From positions 317,823,186-317,887,185 of the forward strand of contig NC_058520.1 of NCBI RefSeq assembly GCF_904849725.1: a stretch of DNA of 64,000 bases. The letters run 5' to 3'. The stretch's first letter is position 1. Each line of letters opens with the position of its first letter. Source of the stretch: Hordeum vulgare subsp. vulgare. Taxonomy: Eukaryota; Streptophyta; Magnoliopsida; Poales; Poaceae. Position numbers and translations under genes: made by a program. Shown here in pieces: positions 34,493 through 46,254 of the stretch. The notes below the pieces were generated by a model that saw only the letters and a program-made list of their open reading frames with translations, searched no databases and had not been told where the DNA came from.

Positions 34493-36125
34493 TGAAAGTG
34501 CATACTATGCCCCTAATTGTCTTTTGGTGTTAATGACAACACATACATAGGAAACTAATCCTATTTGTTGAGTGTATCTCAGGACGGCAAGTACTTTAGT
34601 AGATTAAGATTTATGTGCCAAAGGTTGCCTGAAAATATTGGTGATTCATATTTCGAGAAGACTCGGGATTAAGAAGAGATGCTGTAGAATAGTCCTGTGA
34701 GTTTAGTGATATTGAGTATAGGGATTCCGCACTATTAAGAGGGGATCACTGGCTTTGCGATAAACTTGCTCATACCACATCTCTACAACCATATCAAACA
34801 CCACATACTGTCCACTATCTACAACTCAATATATGTCTAATTACCTCGGACATCCGGCTCCCTCCGGACGTCCGGCTGGCTTCGGAAATCCGCAGCCAGA
34901 CACCAGTAGTTTGTTGGAACTATATCTCAGAAATCCGGCTACCTCCGGACGTCCGAGGGCTGGACATCTGGCCAAGCTCCGGAAATCCGGAGGTCAACAC
35001 CTGTAGTTTGTGTGCACTATATCTCGGAAATCTGGCCCCCTCCGGACATCCGAGCGCCGGATGTCCGACACCCGTCGGAAATCCGGAAGCCACCACCAGT
35101 AGAAATTGTGTTGTATAACGCGGACTTCCGGGCCACTCCGGACGTCCGGCTGCTGATGAATTCAAATAGGTTCCGGCACATCTACAGGCCTCAGACGACT
35201 GACCCCTGTCGGACATCCGGCTGCTAATGAATTCAGAAGAGCTCCAGTCATGCCTAGAGGTCTCGGACGTCCGACTCCCTCCGGACGTCCGGCCCCTCAC
35301 GGAAGCCCGGACGTCCGACAAGTGTTGGACGTCCGGACCCTTTGTGACTTATTGCACCTCCAATGGCTGGATTTCACTCCACACTATATATACTCTTCTC
35401 CCACTTCGTGAAAGGGGGTTCAACACAGCTAAGATACATCCAAGAACACCTTTCCTCACACTCACTCTTGTCTACACTAAATCCTAGATCCCAAGAGCAT
35501 TTGTGAGTCCTTTAGAGTGTTGTTCCAATGAAAAGATATATCGTCTCCCTCTCCTCCTTCCCACCAAAGTGATTTGTGATTTGAGCAAGTTTTGAGCAAT
35601 CCCCGTGATCTTCTTACTCTTGGAGGTTGGAGACTCCTAGGCGGTAGGAGTCTTCGGAGAGGAATAAAACCATTGTCATATCCCCCGGAAAGTTTGTGAA
35701 GGTTTGGAAGCCACATCAAGGCTTACCACTAGTGGTTGAGAAACGCCTTCGTGGAGTTATCTCAAAGGGAGAATAGGGTGAGCCTTCGTGGCGTTGGTGT
35801 GCCTTCGTGGTAACATCCGCCCCTCTAACGGTGACGTAGCTTCCCTCCAAGGAAGTGAACATCGGGATACATTCTTGTCTCTCTCGGAGTTTCGGTCATT
35901 CCTAACCCTAACTCTCTACTTGTCTTAATCCTTATTACATACTTGTATTTGCTTATTGTTTACCGCTTGCCTTGCTTCACTCCTAATAGCTTACTCTTTG
36001 CCATAGCAATTATTAGGCTTACACTTATATTCCGCACTTTAGCCTAAAATTGCTAAGTAATTATTAAAAATTGGATTTGTACCTATTCACCCCCCCCCCC
36101 TCTAGGTCCATCTCGATCCTTTTCA
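34493..36125 (+). repeat. Element A 3' LTR
   Basis: The LTR is 1633 bases, the partner of 24368-26013. It lacks one 15-base palindrome unit that is present at 24750-24764 of the 5' LTR. It ends TTTTCA before the GTAAC duplication. Confidence 0.95.
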
Positions 36126-36766
36126 GTAACGTTAAAATAATTTTTTGAATTTTGAGGATTTTGTTTCAAAGTCCTCAGGTGACTAGGACTCGGTGAGGAT
36201 TTTGAACAAGTGTCAAACATAACGCATATGAAGAATTGAGAATAGACTGGGTTGAGCTTAGCATAGAGGGGAGTCGCGTCCGATCACATTCACTTAGAAG
36301 AATACCAAATTGAAGACTGAGCAATAAGTGAATGTTGTTGAGGACATTGAAAGCTCATTATAATATATATAGTCATATGAAGATCATCACAGAAAGTTTT
36401 GAAGATTTTGAAGATTTTGAAGACTTTGGAAATTTTGAGGAATTTGTGAAAAAGTCTCAGATTGAAGAATTTCCAACTTGAGGAATTTCAAAGTTGGGTG
36501 GTGGCATGACCCATCGTATAAGAATGATGAGTTCAAGCGCCACGTACAATTGTTGTAGGACTGTGAGAACCAAATTCTTCATTTATTTCTTCACACTTAG
36601 AGAGATATTCTTCATTGTTTGAAGAAAATTGTAGTTTGTGTGTTGCACATCTAAGTCATCAATTTTGCATAAGTGTCAGAATGTGTGCATGTTTACAAGA
36701 CATTTGAAGATCCTAGGATGTTTAGCTCACACCGCAACTTGCAAAACCTTCTCTCATCCAAGGGCT
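36126..36766 (-). other. Element B spacer between pol and accessory gene
   Basis: Non-coding. It contains short tandem GAAGATTTT words (36392-36420) and many GAGGAATT and GAAGACTT words on the plus strand. With A removed it joins the accessory promoter at 24367. Confidence 0.6.
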
Positions 36767-38149
36767 TTATGAAGATTCCTCTAGGTGGGCATAAGTCTTC
36801 ACATAGTCGATGATGATATTTCCCTTGAGTACATGGTCACGAAGAAAATGATGACGAATATGGATGTGCTTAGTCTTTGAGTGTTGTACCGGGTTGTAGG
36901 CGATCTTGATTGCACTCTCATTGTCGTAGTAGAGGGGTAAATTCTTCATGTTGATGTCGTAGTCTCTGAGGGTTTGCTTCATCCATAGCAGTTGAGCACA
37001 ACAAGATCCAACATCAATGTATTTAGCTTCGGAAGTGGAGAGTGATACACTGTTCTGCTTCTTTGAGGACCAGCAGACTAATGAGCTTCCGAGGAAATGA
37101 CATGTGCCAGATATTGACTTGTGATCCACACGGTCACCGGCATAATCAGAATCAGAATATCCAATGAGGTGAAGATTTGAGCCCTTGGGGTACCATAATC
37201 CTAGTGTTGGTGTGTGAGCTAGATATCGAAGAATATGTTTCACAGCCTTATGGTTAGATTCCTTCAGTTTTGCTTCAAATCATGCACACATGCAAACACT
37301 GAGTATAATATCTGGCCTACATGCACATAGGTACAATAAAGAGCCAATCATAGAACGATATACCTGCTGATCGAAATCTTTACCATTTTCGTCAGTGTAG
37401 AGGTGGCCGTTGGTAGGCATAGGAATCTTGACGCTTTTGCATTCATGCATGCCGAATTTTCTCAGAACATCCTTGAAGTATTTCTCCTGAGATATGAAGA
37501 TGCCATTGCATTGTTGATGAATTTGCAGACCTAAGAAGAATTTCAGATCCTCCATCATGGACATTTGATATTCTTCACCCATCATGTAGGCAAATTCATC
37601 ACTGTAACGTTTGTCAGTACAACCAAAGATAATGTCGTTGACATATATTTGGCACACAAATAGTTCATTATCATAGGGTTTTGTGAAAAGAGTAGGATTG
37701 AGTGAATCGGGTTTGAATCCTTTTTTCATGAGGAATTCCTTCAATGTATCATACCACGCTCGAGGGGCTTGCTTGAGGCCATAGAGTGCCTTTTTGAGTC
37801 TGAAGACTTTGTCAGGATTCTTTGGGTCTTCAAAACCTGGGAGTTGAGCAACATATACTTCTTCCTCATGCTTACCATTCATGAATGCACTTTTCACATC
37901 CATTTGATATAGAGTAATATTGTGATGGTTAGCATAAGCCAGTAATATTCTAATAGCTTCAAGTCTAGCAACAGGTGCAAAAGTTTCATCAAAGTCAATT
38001 TGTTCAACGTGTGTGTAGCCTTGGGCTACAAGTCGTGCCTTATTCCTCACAACCTGACCATCCTCATCTTGCTTGTTTCGGTAGATCCATTTGGTGCCGA
38101 TGATATTGTGCTTGCGAGGATCTGGACTATTGAAGTTTCCATACGTCAT
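36767..38149 (-). pseudogene. pol: Element B reverse transcriptase and RNase H, inactive
   Basis: RT motifs run [36 protein letters not shown] and [13 protein letters not shown]. The catalytic box reads YVND at about 37640-37629, so the first of the paired Asp residues is Asn. A TGA at 37280-37282 follows ILSVCMCA, and the same frame resumes in RNase H at 37243. RNase H has YSDSDYAGD but reads SEAKYIDVG where family members have a second Glu, and YYDNESAIK after. The frame is lost after DYVKTYAHLEE (about 36780). Loss of metal-binding residues in both domains means this copy cannot reverse-transcribe. Confidence 0.9.
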
Positions 38150-39850
38150 TTAGCTTGAACTGAAGAAGTTCATCTTGCATGGCTTGAATCCACTCAGGTT
38201 CCATGAATGCTTCAGCAAGTTTTGAGGGTTGTGTGATAGATACAAAAGAGGAATGCCCACAAAAGTTAACTTAATGTGAAGCTTTTGAGCGAGTGAGTGG
38301 ATCTCGTGCATTGATGTCATCGAGTATTTTGTCAAGTTCTACTTCATTTGCAATCCTTGGATGAGCTGGTTGAAGACTTTGGTTGGGCTGATGAATTTGA
38401 TCTGTAGCATTTTCCCGAGGTGCACCTGCTTGAATTTCATTAGTGTTGGGGACGAATTCTTCAACAAGGGGTTGTTCCTCGGTAGGAATTATATCTTCAG
38501 TAGCTTTGATCTTGATGGCTTCCTCAGGAGTCAATTTAGCTAGCACAGGAGGCAGTTGCTCTCTTTGCGAGCCGTTAGTTTCATCGAACCGAACATCTAC
38601 AGTTTCAACAACCTTGTTGTGAGAGGTGTTGAAGACTCTGTAGGTGTGCGAGTACTTTCCGTAAGCAAGCATAAAATCATCATGTGCTTTAGATGCAAAC
38701 TTTGAGCTATGGTGAGGATCTCTAATCCAGCATCTTGCACCGAAGACTTTGAAATAACTTACATTGGGTTTCTTATTAGTGAGGAGTTCATACGAGGTTT
38801 TCTTGAGGAATTTGTGAAGATATACCCTGTTGATGATGTGGCAAGCAGTGTTGATTGCTTCAGGCCAGAAGCGACGAGGAGTCTGATATTCTTCAAGCAT
38901 TATCCGTGCCATTTCAACCAGAGTCATGTTCTTGCGTTCAATGACACCATTGTGTTGAGGCGTATAAAGAGCAGACAATTCATGATTAATACCAAGTTCA
39001 TCAAGATAATCATCAAGACCAGTATTCCTGAATTTTGTACCATTGTCACTCCTAATGTGTTTGATCTTGACGCCGAAGTTCGTCGAGGCCCTTGACAAAA
39101 ATCGTTTGAAGACTTCTCGCACTTCAATTTTATACAGAATGATGTGTACCCAAGTATAGTGACAATAGTCATCAAAGATGACAAAGCCATATAAAGATGT
39201 CGCATTGGTTAGAGTAGCATAATGAGTAGGTCCAAACAGATCCATGTGACGCAATTCAAATGGACGAGTAGTAGTCATGATAGTCTTTGATGGGTGTTTG
39301 GATCTGGTCCTTTTTTCAGACTCACAAGCACCGCAGAGATGGTCCTTGAGTAATTTGACGGATTCGATGCCAATGACATGCTTCTTCTTCGCCGGTGTGT
39401 GCAAATTCCTCATGCCTGCATGACCAAGTCATCGATGCGATAGCCAGACTTGTGAGGTTTTTGCTAGTAAGCATGGGGCTAGTTGAGGACCTATGGAAAA
39501 ATCAACAATATACAAGTCACCTCTCCTAAAGACTTCAAAGACTTTGGATTTGTCAGATTCCATGATGACTACACATCTATGTTTTCCAAAGATGACAATC
39601 ATATCAAGATCACAAAGCATTGAGACTGAAATGATGTTAGACCCAAGGGATTCGACAAGCATGACTTTGTCCATGTACGGTCCTTGGAGATAGCCACTTT
39701 ACCAAGTCTTAATACCTTGCTTTTACCTTTATCAGCGTAGGTGATTTGCTTGAGTGGTGATGGAGTGAGTGGCATATTCATCAATAAGTTTTTATCACCA
39801 GTCATGTGATTTGTGCAACCACTGTCAAGAACTCACTCTGCATTCTTGGG
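38150..39850 (-). pseudogene. pol: Element B protease and integrase, broken
   Basis: The protease motif VLDSGCTNHMTG is present near 39835-39800, but a TGA sits directly before it in the same frame. The pre-integrase and zinc region is split by another TGA between 39429 and 39413. The integrase core (39413-38271) keeps HMDLFGP, RSDNGTKF and NGVIERKN, so the three acidic residues are present. A frameshift near 38270 leads through a short frame (38335-38150) into the RT frame. The Glu/Pro-rich linker before the RT is usual for Copia. Confidence 0.85.
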
Positions 39851-40059
39851 TTTGTCATCCTGCAGATGAATTAGTACAACTTACCATCTCATATTCTTTA
39901 GACTTGAAGAATATGATATCAATTTCATCAGATAATAATTTCATCACAAACAACAAATTTGAGGACGCGTGAAATGTTAGTTCATTTCATCATGTTTTTA
40001 GCTTGCGTCCAATCAAGCAATTTCCTCAGGTCTCCAGCAAATTCTTCAAATGATGACTT

Positions 40060-40734
40060 TCATCTGGACACCTGACATGCAGATGTGATTAGTTCATTTT
40101 CTTCACCACCCACATCTGAAGGGGTGGCAAAGAGTTCATCATCCTGTGAGCACCATATGAGAATGGAGGCATTGAAGCTAATGCACTTCTTTTCATAGTA
40201 CGGGGTTAGAGTACTCAAATGAATAGGCATGGAAATTCTTTGAGGACTTATGAACATAATGATTTGAGGAATAACGCTCATATTCATGTCCCTTGTAGTT
40301 TCCCTGCATATCAGAAGCATTAGCGCGAGTACAAGAATAATATTTACGATTTGAGGAATATGATGCTCGTGAAGACTTTGGTCCACCTGAGGAATTTGAT
40401 CTGGGTTCTGGTTCTTCACTCGTGGTGTCATGACGACATTCACCTGAAGATTTTTTTCCAAGCAACTTTCGGGAACCCAGATTTTCCTCAAGGGTGGTCC
40501 ATTCCTGCATTTAGTTCCAACATATCGAGCAAATACTTCACTAGATTGATTTTTGAACAGTTTATAGTTTGAGTCAAATGACACATCAGAGGAATAGGAC
40601 ATTTCACATGCAAAGCCTATTAGAGTAGATGGGTCAATGGAAGGGCCTTTAGCAGCAACCCATGAAGTTCTGGGATATTTCTCAGGTTTCCAGTACGATC
40701 CATCAGCATTCAATTTCCTCTTGAAGACTATCAA
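40060..40734 (-). pseudogene. Element B Gag-Pol linker region
   Basis: A minus-strand frame of 224 codons is in a different frame from gag. Its first half (KNQSSEVFARYVGTKCRNG) matches the region before the protease in elements A and C by position and by the YAKFVG/FARYVG motif. Its second half is out of frame. The usual coiled-coil tail of Gag is missing here, so a deletion near 40735 is likely. Confidence 0.6.
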
Positions 40735-40736
40735 AT

Positions 40737-42011
40737 CTAGTCCCTAGAATATGAGGAAGTGTGGTTTGGTACCTTTGAACCTTTTGCCATGAAGCAATAG
40801 GTTGGAGCGAAGTCATTAGCATATTCATCAGTGTAGATAGCGTGGTCATTTTCTTCAAGGTTAAAGATTGACTTGTTAACGAATGTGGTAGCCAGTGCAA
40901 GACTTGCCACACCACACTCTGACTCCACTTCAGAACCTTCCTCTTCATCACATTCCTCAGATTCTTCTTCAGAATCCATTTCCTTGCCAATGAGTGCCCG
41001 AGCCTTTCTGAAACTGGTCTTCTTGTGCGATGAGGACTTTGAAGATGAGGATATTGAAGATTTCTTCTTTTTCTTCAAGTCATCAGAACTTTCATCCTTC
41101 TATTTCTTCTTCCTTGATTCTTTCACCCTGCGAGGACAGTCAGCAATGTACTGACCAGATTTTTTGCATTTGTGGCATGTTCTTTTCTTGTTGTCCTCAG
41201 ATGAAGATTATGATTTCCTCATATCTTTTCTTGAAGATTTTCCAAACTGGCCATGCTTTGTGAACTTCTGGAATTTCCTCACGAGCATTGCAAGTTCCTG
41301 TCCAAGTTCTTCAGGGTCACCAAGACTGCAATCTGAGTCTTCTTCTTCAGATGAGGAAACAACCTTAGCCTTTAGCACACGAGGTCTTGAGTAGTTTGGT
41401 CCATACAGATCTCTCGTTTCTTCTTGTTGGAATTCATGAGTATTGAGTGTCTCATGTATATCAGCAGGATCAAGCATCTTGTAGGCTCTTCGTTCTTGTG
41501 TCATCAGAACCAGTATGTTAAATGATGGGTCAAGAGACCGTAGCAGTTTCTTCAAAACTTCATGGTCACCATCTTGTAGGCCCAGTACTTGCAGTTCATT
41601 TGCGATACTAGTGAGGCAATCAAAGGTATCTTGGAAACTTTCATTGTCAAGCCTCTTGAAGCGATTGAAGAGATTGTGAAGAACATCGACACGAGAGTCA
41701 CGCTGTGTTGAGACTACCTCATTGACTTTGGACAGCCTATCTGAGATAAGCTTAGTTGTGCCCAAAGCACTCACTCCGCCATACTGACCTTTGCTCAGAT
41801 GACCGCCGATGATATTCTTCGCTTGCGAGTCAAGTTGTTTGAACTTCTTCACATCAGCCACAGAGATAGTAGCGGTGATGGAGGGAATACCAATTTCCAC
41901 AATATACCAGAGATCATTATCAATTGCGTGAAGATGCATTTGCATCTTGGTCTTCCAGTAGGGGAAGTCCTTTCCTTCGAAGGTAGGACATCCTGCAGTA
42001 ACCTTGATCAT
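40737..42011 (-). pseudogene. gag: Element B Gag, two stops and damaged zinc knuckle
   Basis: One frame from 42011 holds the Copia Gag core (begins MIKVTAGCPTFEGKDFPYW) to a TAA at 41208-41210. It then runs through the zinc knuckle to a TAG at 41100-41102 and an acidic Ser-rich tail to 40737. The knuckle reads CHKCKKSGQYIADC: the position that should be His is Gln. All parts are in the same frame, so the damage is two nonsense changes plus point mutation. The start is the first ATG after the primer site. Confidence 0.85.
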
Positions 42012-42079
42012 ACCTGCGGTCGATGTAACTAAAACTCCACGTGGTTAAACCAAAATCACACAGAACCAGGGAGTACCTT

Positions 42080-42091
42080 GCTTTGATACAA
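42080..42091 (-). promoter_or_regulatory. Element B primer-binding site, tRNA-Met type
   Basis: On the minus strand TTGTATCAAAGC follows the 5' LTR by 2 bases. It matches 10 of 12 bases of the tRNA-Met complement. Confidence 0.8.
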
Positions 42092-42093
42092 TT

Positions 42094-43462
42094 TGAAAGT
42101 GTGTTATATCGAATAGAGGGGGGTAAATAGGAGATTTTAACAATTTCATCACTAAGGAAATTCCTAGTGAGGAAAGTCCTTAGTCGTGAACTAAGTGCAG
42201 CGGAAGTAGAACCAACTCAGTGGCGCAAACACGTCTACAGCAAAGTACTTAGCGAGATTTCAGAGATTCGGTTTGCATAGGTTACAAGTAGAGGATAAGC
42301 AGGTGAAGATCAACTCAAATGAAGAATTTGAGGTTGAGGAAATTCAAAGAAAGTCTTCAGACAAATTCTTCAACAGTTCAGATGAAACTCTTCAACGTAC
42401 AATTGAAGAAATGAAAGAGTTGAAGAAATAGAACATGTAGCTTGATGAAGTTGATGACCTGGTTCCAACTGTTGTGACAGTTGTACGTCTGGTTCGGAGC
42501 GGCTTGGTATTGAAACCAAAGGACACACAGTCCCTATCGTATTCTCCTTAACCTAAGGGCACACAATCCTCGCCCAACACTCGTGGTAAGTCTTCAGGGT
42601 AGACTTCCAAACCCTCACAAACTCGGTCACCCGGCGATCCATAATTGACTGTTGGATGCTCTAGACCATGACGCCTAGTCATCTGGAGGATACACAGTCC
42701 TCAAAGGTAACAAGTGTCGGTTCCACACAGGAATAACTTCTTCAGTGATGCTCAATCACTTGGGTTTTGTTTTGGGTTTGGTGTTTGGGGTATTTCTTCA
42801 CTTGATGATTTTCGCTCGAAGACTCTGAGGAATTTTGGTTGTTCTAAATGACTAGTGTTAGTTTCTCTTGGAGCAGCCAACCAGCAAGTGGTTGTGGGAG
42901 CGTCTATTTATAGCCTGGGAGCATCCCAACATGATTTGACATAAATGCCCTTTAATAATATGTACGTTGGGTGGATAAGATCTATGACACGTGGCGCGTG
43001 GCGCGGCAATGGCCAGAACTTTCAAATGTGAAAGCCCTCATGTCTCTCTTGTTCCTCACTTTGAGGCTTTGGTCGATTTAGGCTTGGTAGAGCATCATGA
43101 GGAAAAAATCGTTCTGTAGTTTTACCTCGACCCCCTCTAACAGTACGGTGTTCCTATGACTCATGTGTAAAGAAAATGAAACAGAATAGTAAATCTTAAG
43201 TCTTTAGAGTGTTTTCTTCATAATACACCGAATTCCTCATCTTCAATATCTTCATGAGGAATATCAATTTCTTCGCGATCAAAGTCTTCAAGGAATGACC
43301 AAAGTCTTCACCCAAAGACATTCATTTTTAGGGGTCGATATTCATCAAATAACTCAAACTCCGAGGCTTATAGAGCATGTGTACACTTACAAACATATCA
43401 GTCTCTTAAACTATAAGTCTTCAAACCACCAAAATCACTAAGGGGCACTAGATGCACTTACA
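42094..43462 (-). repeat. Element B 5' LTR
   Basis: The LTR is 1369 bases. On the minus strand it starts TGTAAGTGCATC at 43462 and ends CACACTTTCA at 42094. A TATA box CTATAAATAG (minus) is at 42904-42913. Upstream of it, ACACGTGGCGCG (42987-42998) contains the G-box CACGTG bound by plant bZIP and bHLH factors. Confidence 0.9.
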
Positions 43463-43777
43463 AAATGCACTCTTCACATTCATTGGATATAATTTGAAGT
43501 TATGATGTGAAGCAAATGCAAGAAACATGTGAATGGATTAAAGGCGAGCGACGAGAGCAAAGGTTTCACCGTAGTCAATGCCATCGACTTGGGATTAGCC
43601 TTGTGTTACCAATCTTGCCTTGTTGTGAATGAAAACACCGTTTGCATCTTCCTTGTTCTTAAATATCCACTTAGTTACAATGACATTGTGGTTCTCCTTC
43701 AGTCTTGGCACCAACCGCCACACTTTGTTGAGTTCATGATGCACGGCTTCAAGCTGTTCCATGTCTTCGAGCGCTTC
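43463..43777 (-). pseudogene. pol: Element C reverse transcriptase, N-terminal stump
   Basis: The minus-strand reading [19 protein letters not shown], then a TAA, SQVDGIDYGETFAP and MNVKSAF ends exactly where the LTR of element B starts. It lacks the palm domain and the YVDD box. The continuation is not found in the window, because the far end of B is truncated. Confidence 0.85.
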
Positions 43778-45976
43778 CTATATCTTTAGGGGTTCAATGC
43801 AAGAAACAAAGGCATGATGTCCACTAAATTTTGTTAATTGTCTATGAGTGGTTACCCCTATCATCAAGCTGCCATAGACATTCTTTAACACATGTTGATT
43901 CTTTTTAAGCTTGACAACATCCTTGGCGGGACATCTTTCTTGGATCTCCTCCATGAAAAGTTGAGGAGGAACCTTTTTGTGACCTTGACCACCATTGTGA
44001 GCTTGCTCTTGATATTGAGCTTGGTCTTGATCTTGAGCTTGCTCGGAGGAGTGAGCTTGATCAAGGACATCACTTTGTGAAACACCATCATGAGGTTGAT
44101 CTTGTCCTTGATCTTGATCACAAGGTTGAGGGCCTTCACCTTGTTCTTCGAAAATGTGTGGGTCTTGCGTCGGTGATGGTTTCACTGGAGTGGAACATTG
44201 TCCTTCTCCTTTGTCCACAAGGGGTTCCTCAACGGGTAGGAAGTGACCATACACATTCATCTAATGGCTTGGGGAGTAATTTCATCACCTACATGACAAA
44301 GACCACTTTGCTCCACTTGGGAGCCATTATTTTCATCAAACTTCATGTTACGCGTCTCCTCAATGAGTCCATTGGACTTGTTGAGGACACGGTAAGCATG
44401 AGAGTTCGTAGCATAACCAACAAATATGCCCTCTTGAGCTCTAGGTTCAAATTTAGATAAACGAGCACCTTTCTTGAAAATGAAACACTTACAACCGAAC
44501 ACCCAAAAGTACTTGAGGTTGGGATTGTTATCAGTAAGAATTTCATAAGGAGTCTTGTTCAAGCCTTTGCGGAGGTAGAGAGGATTATATGCATGACATG
44601 CGATGTCGATGGCTTCGGCCCAAAAGTTGTACGAAGATTTGAACTCCGCCATCATGGTCCTTGGCATGTCCATCAACGTCTAGTTCTTCCTTTTCGCTAC
44701 ACCATTTTGTTGAGGGGTATTTGGTGCGGAGTATTGGTTCTTGATCCCTCCTTTACTAAGAAACTCATTCAAGGTGTAGTTCTTGAATTCGGTGCCACTG
44801 TCACTTCTACTCATCAAAATCTTTGCCTCATTTTGACGTTGAGCTTCATTGGCAAAGTCGATGAAAATTTGTTGGGTCTCAATCTTCTCTTGAAAAATTA
44901 TACCCAAGTATACCTTGACTAATCATCCACTATCACTAAGAAATACTTTCTTCCCACAAGACCATCAAAAGATAGAGGACCAAAGAGATCCATGTGGAGG
45001 AGCTCCAAGGTACTCTTTGAGTATATGGTAGTTATGGAGCGGTGAGCTATCTCATGTAGCTTTCCTTTAATGCAGGCACTACAAGCACGATCTTTGGCAA
45101 AACACAAATTTGTTAGTCCAAGAACATGATCCCCTTTGACGAGACTTTGCAAAGATATCATATTGACATGGGCTAGCCGGCGATGCCAAAGCCAACCCAC
45201 ATCGACTTTAGCCATTAGCACGTCCAGGTCTTAGTGGGTCGCGCCAAGAAGTTAACCACATAGAGACCATTCTAGACATGTCCAACAAAGGCTACTTTAA
45301 GAGTCTTGCTCCACAAAATAGCCATGGAGTCAACACCAAAGAACATATTAAAACCCATGAGTGCAATTTGATGAACAGAAAGTAAATTGTATGTAGGGGC
45401 CTCAACAAGCATGACATTCGCAATGGAAAGTTCCAGAGAGATAACCACCTTGCCAAGAGCCAATACCTTTGAAATTGCATCATGACCAAAAGAGACTTCG
45501 GTAGCCATGGATGGGTCGGGATGAACATCCACCACCAAGTCCTTCCTTCCGGTCATATGATTTGATGCTCCACTATCAAGAAACCTGACACTCCAGCGGA
45601 AGCAAACTCCTGCATAAGATAAATGCTTGGATTTAGGTACCCATTCTTTAATGGGTCCTTTCAGGTTAGTAACAAGGATTTTAGGAACCCCAATAGACCA
45701 TTCAATGTACTCATAAGGAGAACCAACAAATTTAGCAAAGACATTTCCATCAATAGCACGGCATAAAACATAACATGAGTTAAATTCGCGGGCATTGTTG
45801 GAAGGGAGGGTTTTCCCCTTCTTGGCCTTACCGCCCTTAGCTTTGCCCTTCTTATTGTCATGAGTACCCTCCCCGGCTTTAACAAAGGTTTCCTTAAGCG
45901 GGGGAGGTTGCTTGGTCTTGATCTTCCTGTTCTTCTTGGACTTGGGTGCAAACCCAAGTCCTTCCTTTGCAACCAT
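43778..45976 (-). pseudogene. pol: Element C protease, integrase and linker, broken
   Basis: The protease segment (45976-45272) carries FLDSGASNHMTG. The integrase zinc region (45221 on) has WHRRLAH and CSAC, then HMDLFGP. A TAG follows VIVDD at 44919. The next piece (44907-44680) reads SRSDSGTEF and NGVAKRKN: the catalytic Glu is Lys. Another TAG follows, then 44676-44257 with FWAEAIDIACHAYN. The linker (44260-43778) is very Gln/Asp-rich with QDQDQ repeats. Stops, shifts and the lost Glu show decay. Before the protease, TATCTTATGCAG resembles the acceptor-like sequence of A. Confidence 0.85.
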
Positions 45977-45997
45977 TTCCTTTGATTGCTCAAAAGA

Positions 45998-46254
45998 TCA
46001 TTTCACAAGTCCTTCCTTTTTGCCTTGGATGCATTTCACAAGGCCTTTCTTGAGTTGCTCTTTTAATTTGGCATTCTCCTCCACACGATGCACATGCTCA
46101 CAACATGGGTTAGTAGCATGGGCATTATCAACTAATACAAAAGGAGAACATGTGGTTATTTCCTTAGTGAGTTTCACTTGGAGTTGAACATGAGACTCTT
46201 TTAAAGAAGCATGAACACTCTTCAAAGCCTTGTGAGCCTTGTCAAGTGTGGCAA
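45998..46254 (-). pseudogene. gag: Element C Gag tail, proximal to pol
   Basis: This minus-strand frame is rich in Lys, Glu, Leu and His (KSVHASLKESHVQL and on). It corresponds to the coiled-coil tail of Gag in element A. It stops at the solo LTR boundary at 46255 and continues at 50288. Confidence 0.7.

Larger units (their letters stand above)
24368..36125 (+). mobile_element. Element A: full-length Sirevirus-like Copia element
   Basis: This is a complete 11758-base LTR element: LTRs at 24368-26013 and 34493-36125, primer-binding site, gag, pol, accessory gene and polypurine tract. The flanking GTAAC (24363-24367 and 36126-36130) is a perfect 5-bp duplication, proving insertion into element B. 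The order gag, protease, integrase, reverse transcriptase, RNase H is Copia. The long gag with coiled-coil tail, repeated AGGGGGAG tracts, U3 palindromes and extra gene point to the Sirevirus lineage. Pol is broken at several places. Confidence 0.95.
36126..43462 (-). mobile_element. Element B (Sirevirus-like Copia), 5' part
   Basis: This holds the minus-strand 5' LTR, primer site, gag and pol of element B. The LTR start at 43462 interrupts the reverse transcriptase of element C. Coding parts carry many stops and shifts, so B is older than A, in agreement with A lying inside it. Confidence 0.9.
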
